Positions 63,531 to 64,000 of a stretch of 64,000 nucleotides of DNA are shown here, piece after piece. Source of the stretch: Ariolimax columbianus (taxonomy: Eukaryota; Mollusca; Gastropoda; Stylommatophora; Arionidae); the NCBI GenBank assembly GCA_036924085.1, contig JAVGWX010000013.1, positions 47,391,175 through 47,455,174 of the forward strand. Reading direction: 5' to 3'. A program made the translations under genes and the position numbers. The stretch's first letter is position 1; every line of letters starts with the position of its first letter. The notes beneath the pieces are model-generated. The model did not search any database. It saw only the letters and a program-made list of their open reading frames with translations, and was not told the origin of the DNA.

Positions 63531-63546
63531 GTAAGTATTGTCTTAA

Positions 63547-63640
63547 ATTCATTCTGTGGTAACTCACTTAGACTGTAACAAATTTAGCAATATATGCTAA
63601 TGGTTTATATCTTTTATCAGGGAGTAAGTATATACTATGT
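63547..63640 (+). pseudogene. Decayed tandem copy of striatin exon 12 with its donor
   Basis: Sequence from attcattctgtgg to cagggagtaagta repeats the exon-12 segment 63452-63545, with a 2-nt deletion after ttagact and about eight substitutions. The offset falls from 95 to 93 nt. The deletion shifts the frame to a TAA before the donor. The donor gggagtaagt is intact, but no acceptor was copied. It lies wholly inside the intron. Confidence 0.85.
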
Positions 63641-63889
63641 GGTGTTGACCTATATTTATGCAGCACAGATTTTCGGAAGCAAAGCAGAATAACAGAACAT
63701 TAACCATCAAAGGCGATACAGCCTGGCATTTTTTTACATCACTTGGAAAATTTGTTATTCACCACACATTATTTTCGGCTTCAGTTCGACAAATATGCCA
63801 TATGCTTGAAAGTCAGGATTATTCTGAATGCGTCCCAATCTTATGTAGTGCTGTACCAATGCAAACCTAGGTCTTTGGTCTATCATCAC
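63641..63889. other. Intronic sequence, unrecognised ORF
   Basis: 63658-63870 (+) encodes 70 aa (HRFSEAKQNNRTLTIKGD at the start) without known motif; probably chance. Confidence 0.3.
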
Positions 63890-64000
63890 CTAGGTCTTTA
63901 GTCTATCCATCTTGCCATCGCATAGGTGGGCGGGTCTGTGGACATGTACAGGCATATGGCCACCAAAATTATTTTCTACAGGTCCTTCTGTTGTTAGGTA
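63890..64000 (-). mobile_element. LINE fragment running off the window
   Basis: tatccatcttgccatcgcat, ggtgggcgg and ttctgttgtt match the minus-strand LINE at 58820-58915 (gatctcgccatcgcatgggt, tctgttgtctgg). Only the end is visible. Confidence 0.55.

Overview
The window is animal nuclear DNA, AT-rich and intron-heavy. It most likely comes from a lophotrochozoan, and a gastropod mollusc fits best. The evidence is the metazoan gene structure (small exons with GT-AG borders and multi-kilobase introns), a metazoan-type 18S rRNA sequence, and a dense load of LINE, SINE, mariner, hAT and piggyBac-like debris. The species cannot be fixed from the sequence.

There is one convincing host gene. It is a striatin (the regulatory/scaffold subunit of STRIPAK-PP2A complexes) on the + strand. 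Twelve consecutive exons run from 9036 to 63530, and their phases match across every junction (about 1.38 kb coding, about 458 codons). The visible exons cover the acidic linker, the conserved linker motif and WD40 blades 1 to about 6. The N-terminal coiled-coil exons lie left of the window and the last WD40 exon(s) lie right of it, so the whole window is essentially inside this gene.

Region by region: 1-900 holds a LINE remnant. 1.1-7.1 kb holds two tandem, minus-strand, rearranged rDNA units: truncated 18S, alternating 28S-3'-end/18S micro-fragments, a LINE endonuclease fused to 18S, and a GC-rich spacer. They sit in the intron upstream of exon 1. 7.3-8.6 kb holds a mariner split by a retroposed repeat. 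9-24 kb (introns 1-2) is mainly LINE and SINE fragments. 24.1-26.1 kb is a 32-bp minisatellite of about 64 copies. 27.6-28.2 kb is a 62-bp array. 28.5-28.9 kb is a hAT-type element with an 8-bp target duplication. 30-33 kb, 36-37 kb, 43-45 kb and 46.9-48.7 kb are LINE fragments. 34.7-35.1 kb is a 46-bp array. 49-64 kb holds the WD40 exons interleaved with minisatellites, SINEs, a piggyBac-like element nested in a SINE, and a 49-bp array at 59.8-60.9 kb.

The most unusual signal is that several tandem arrays are locked in register with the splice sites of the striatin exons. Exon 2's acceptor recurs at exact 60-nt steps. Exon 10's acceptor and donor each recur at exact 46-nt steps on the two sides of the exon. 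Exon 12 has a decayed partial copy 93-95 nt downstream. Other points of interest are the 18S/28S chimeric tandem, a SINE and a CR1-like LINE sharing one 3' tail, and a core domain shared by three different short repeat families.
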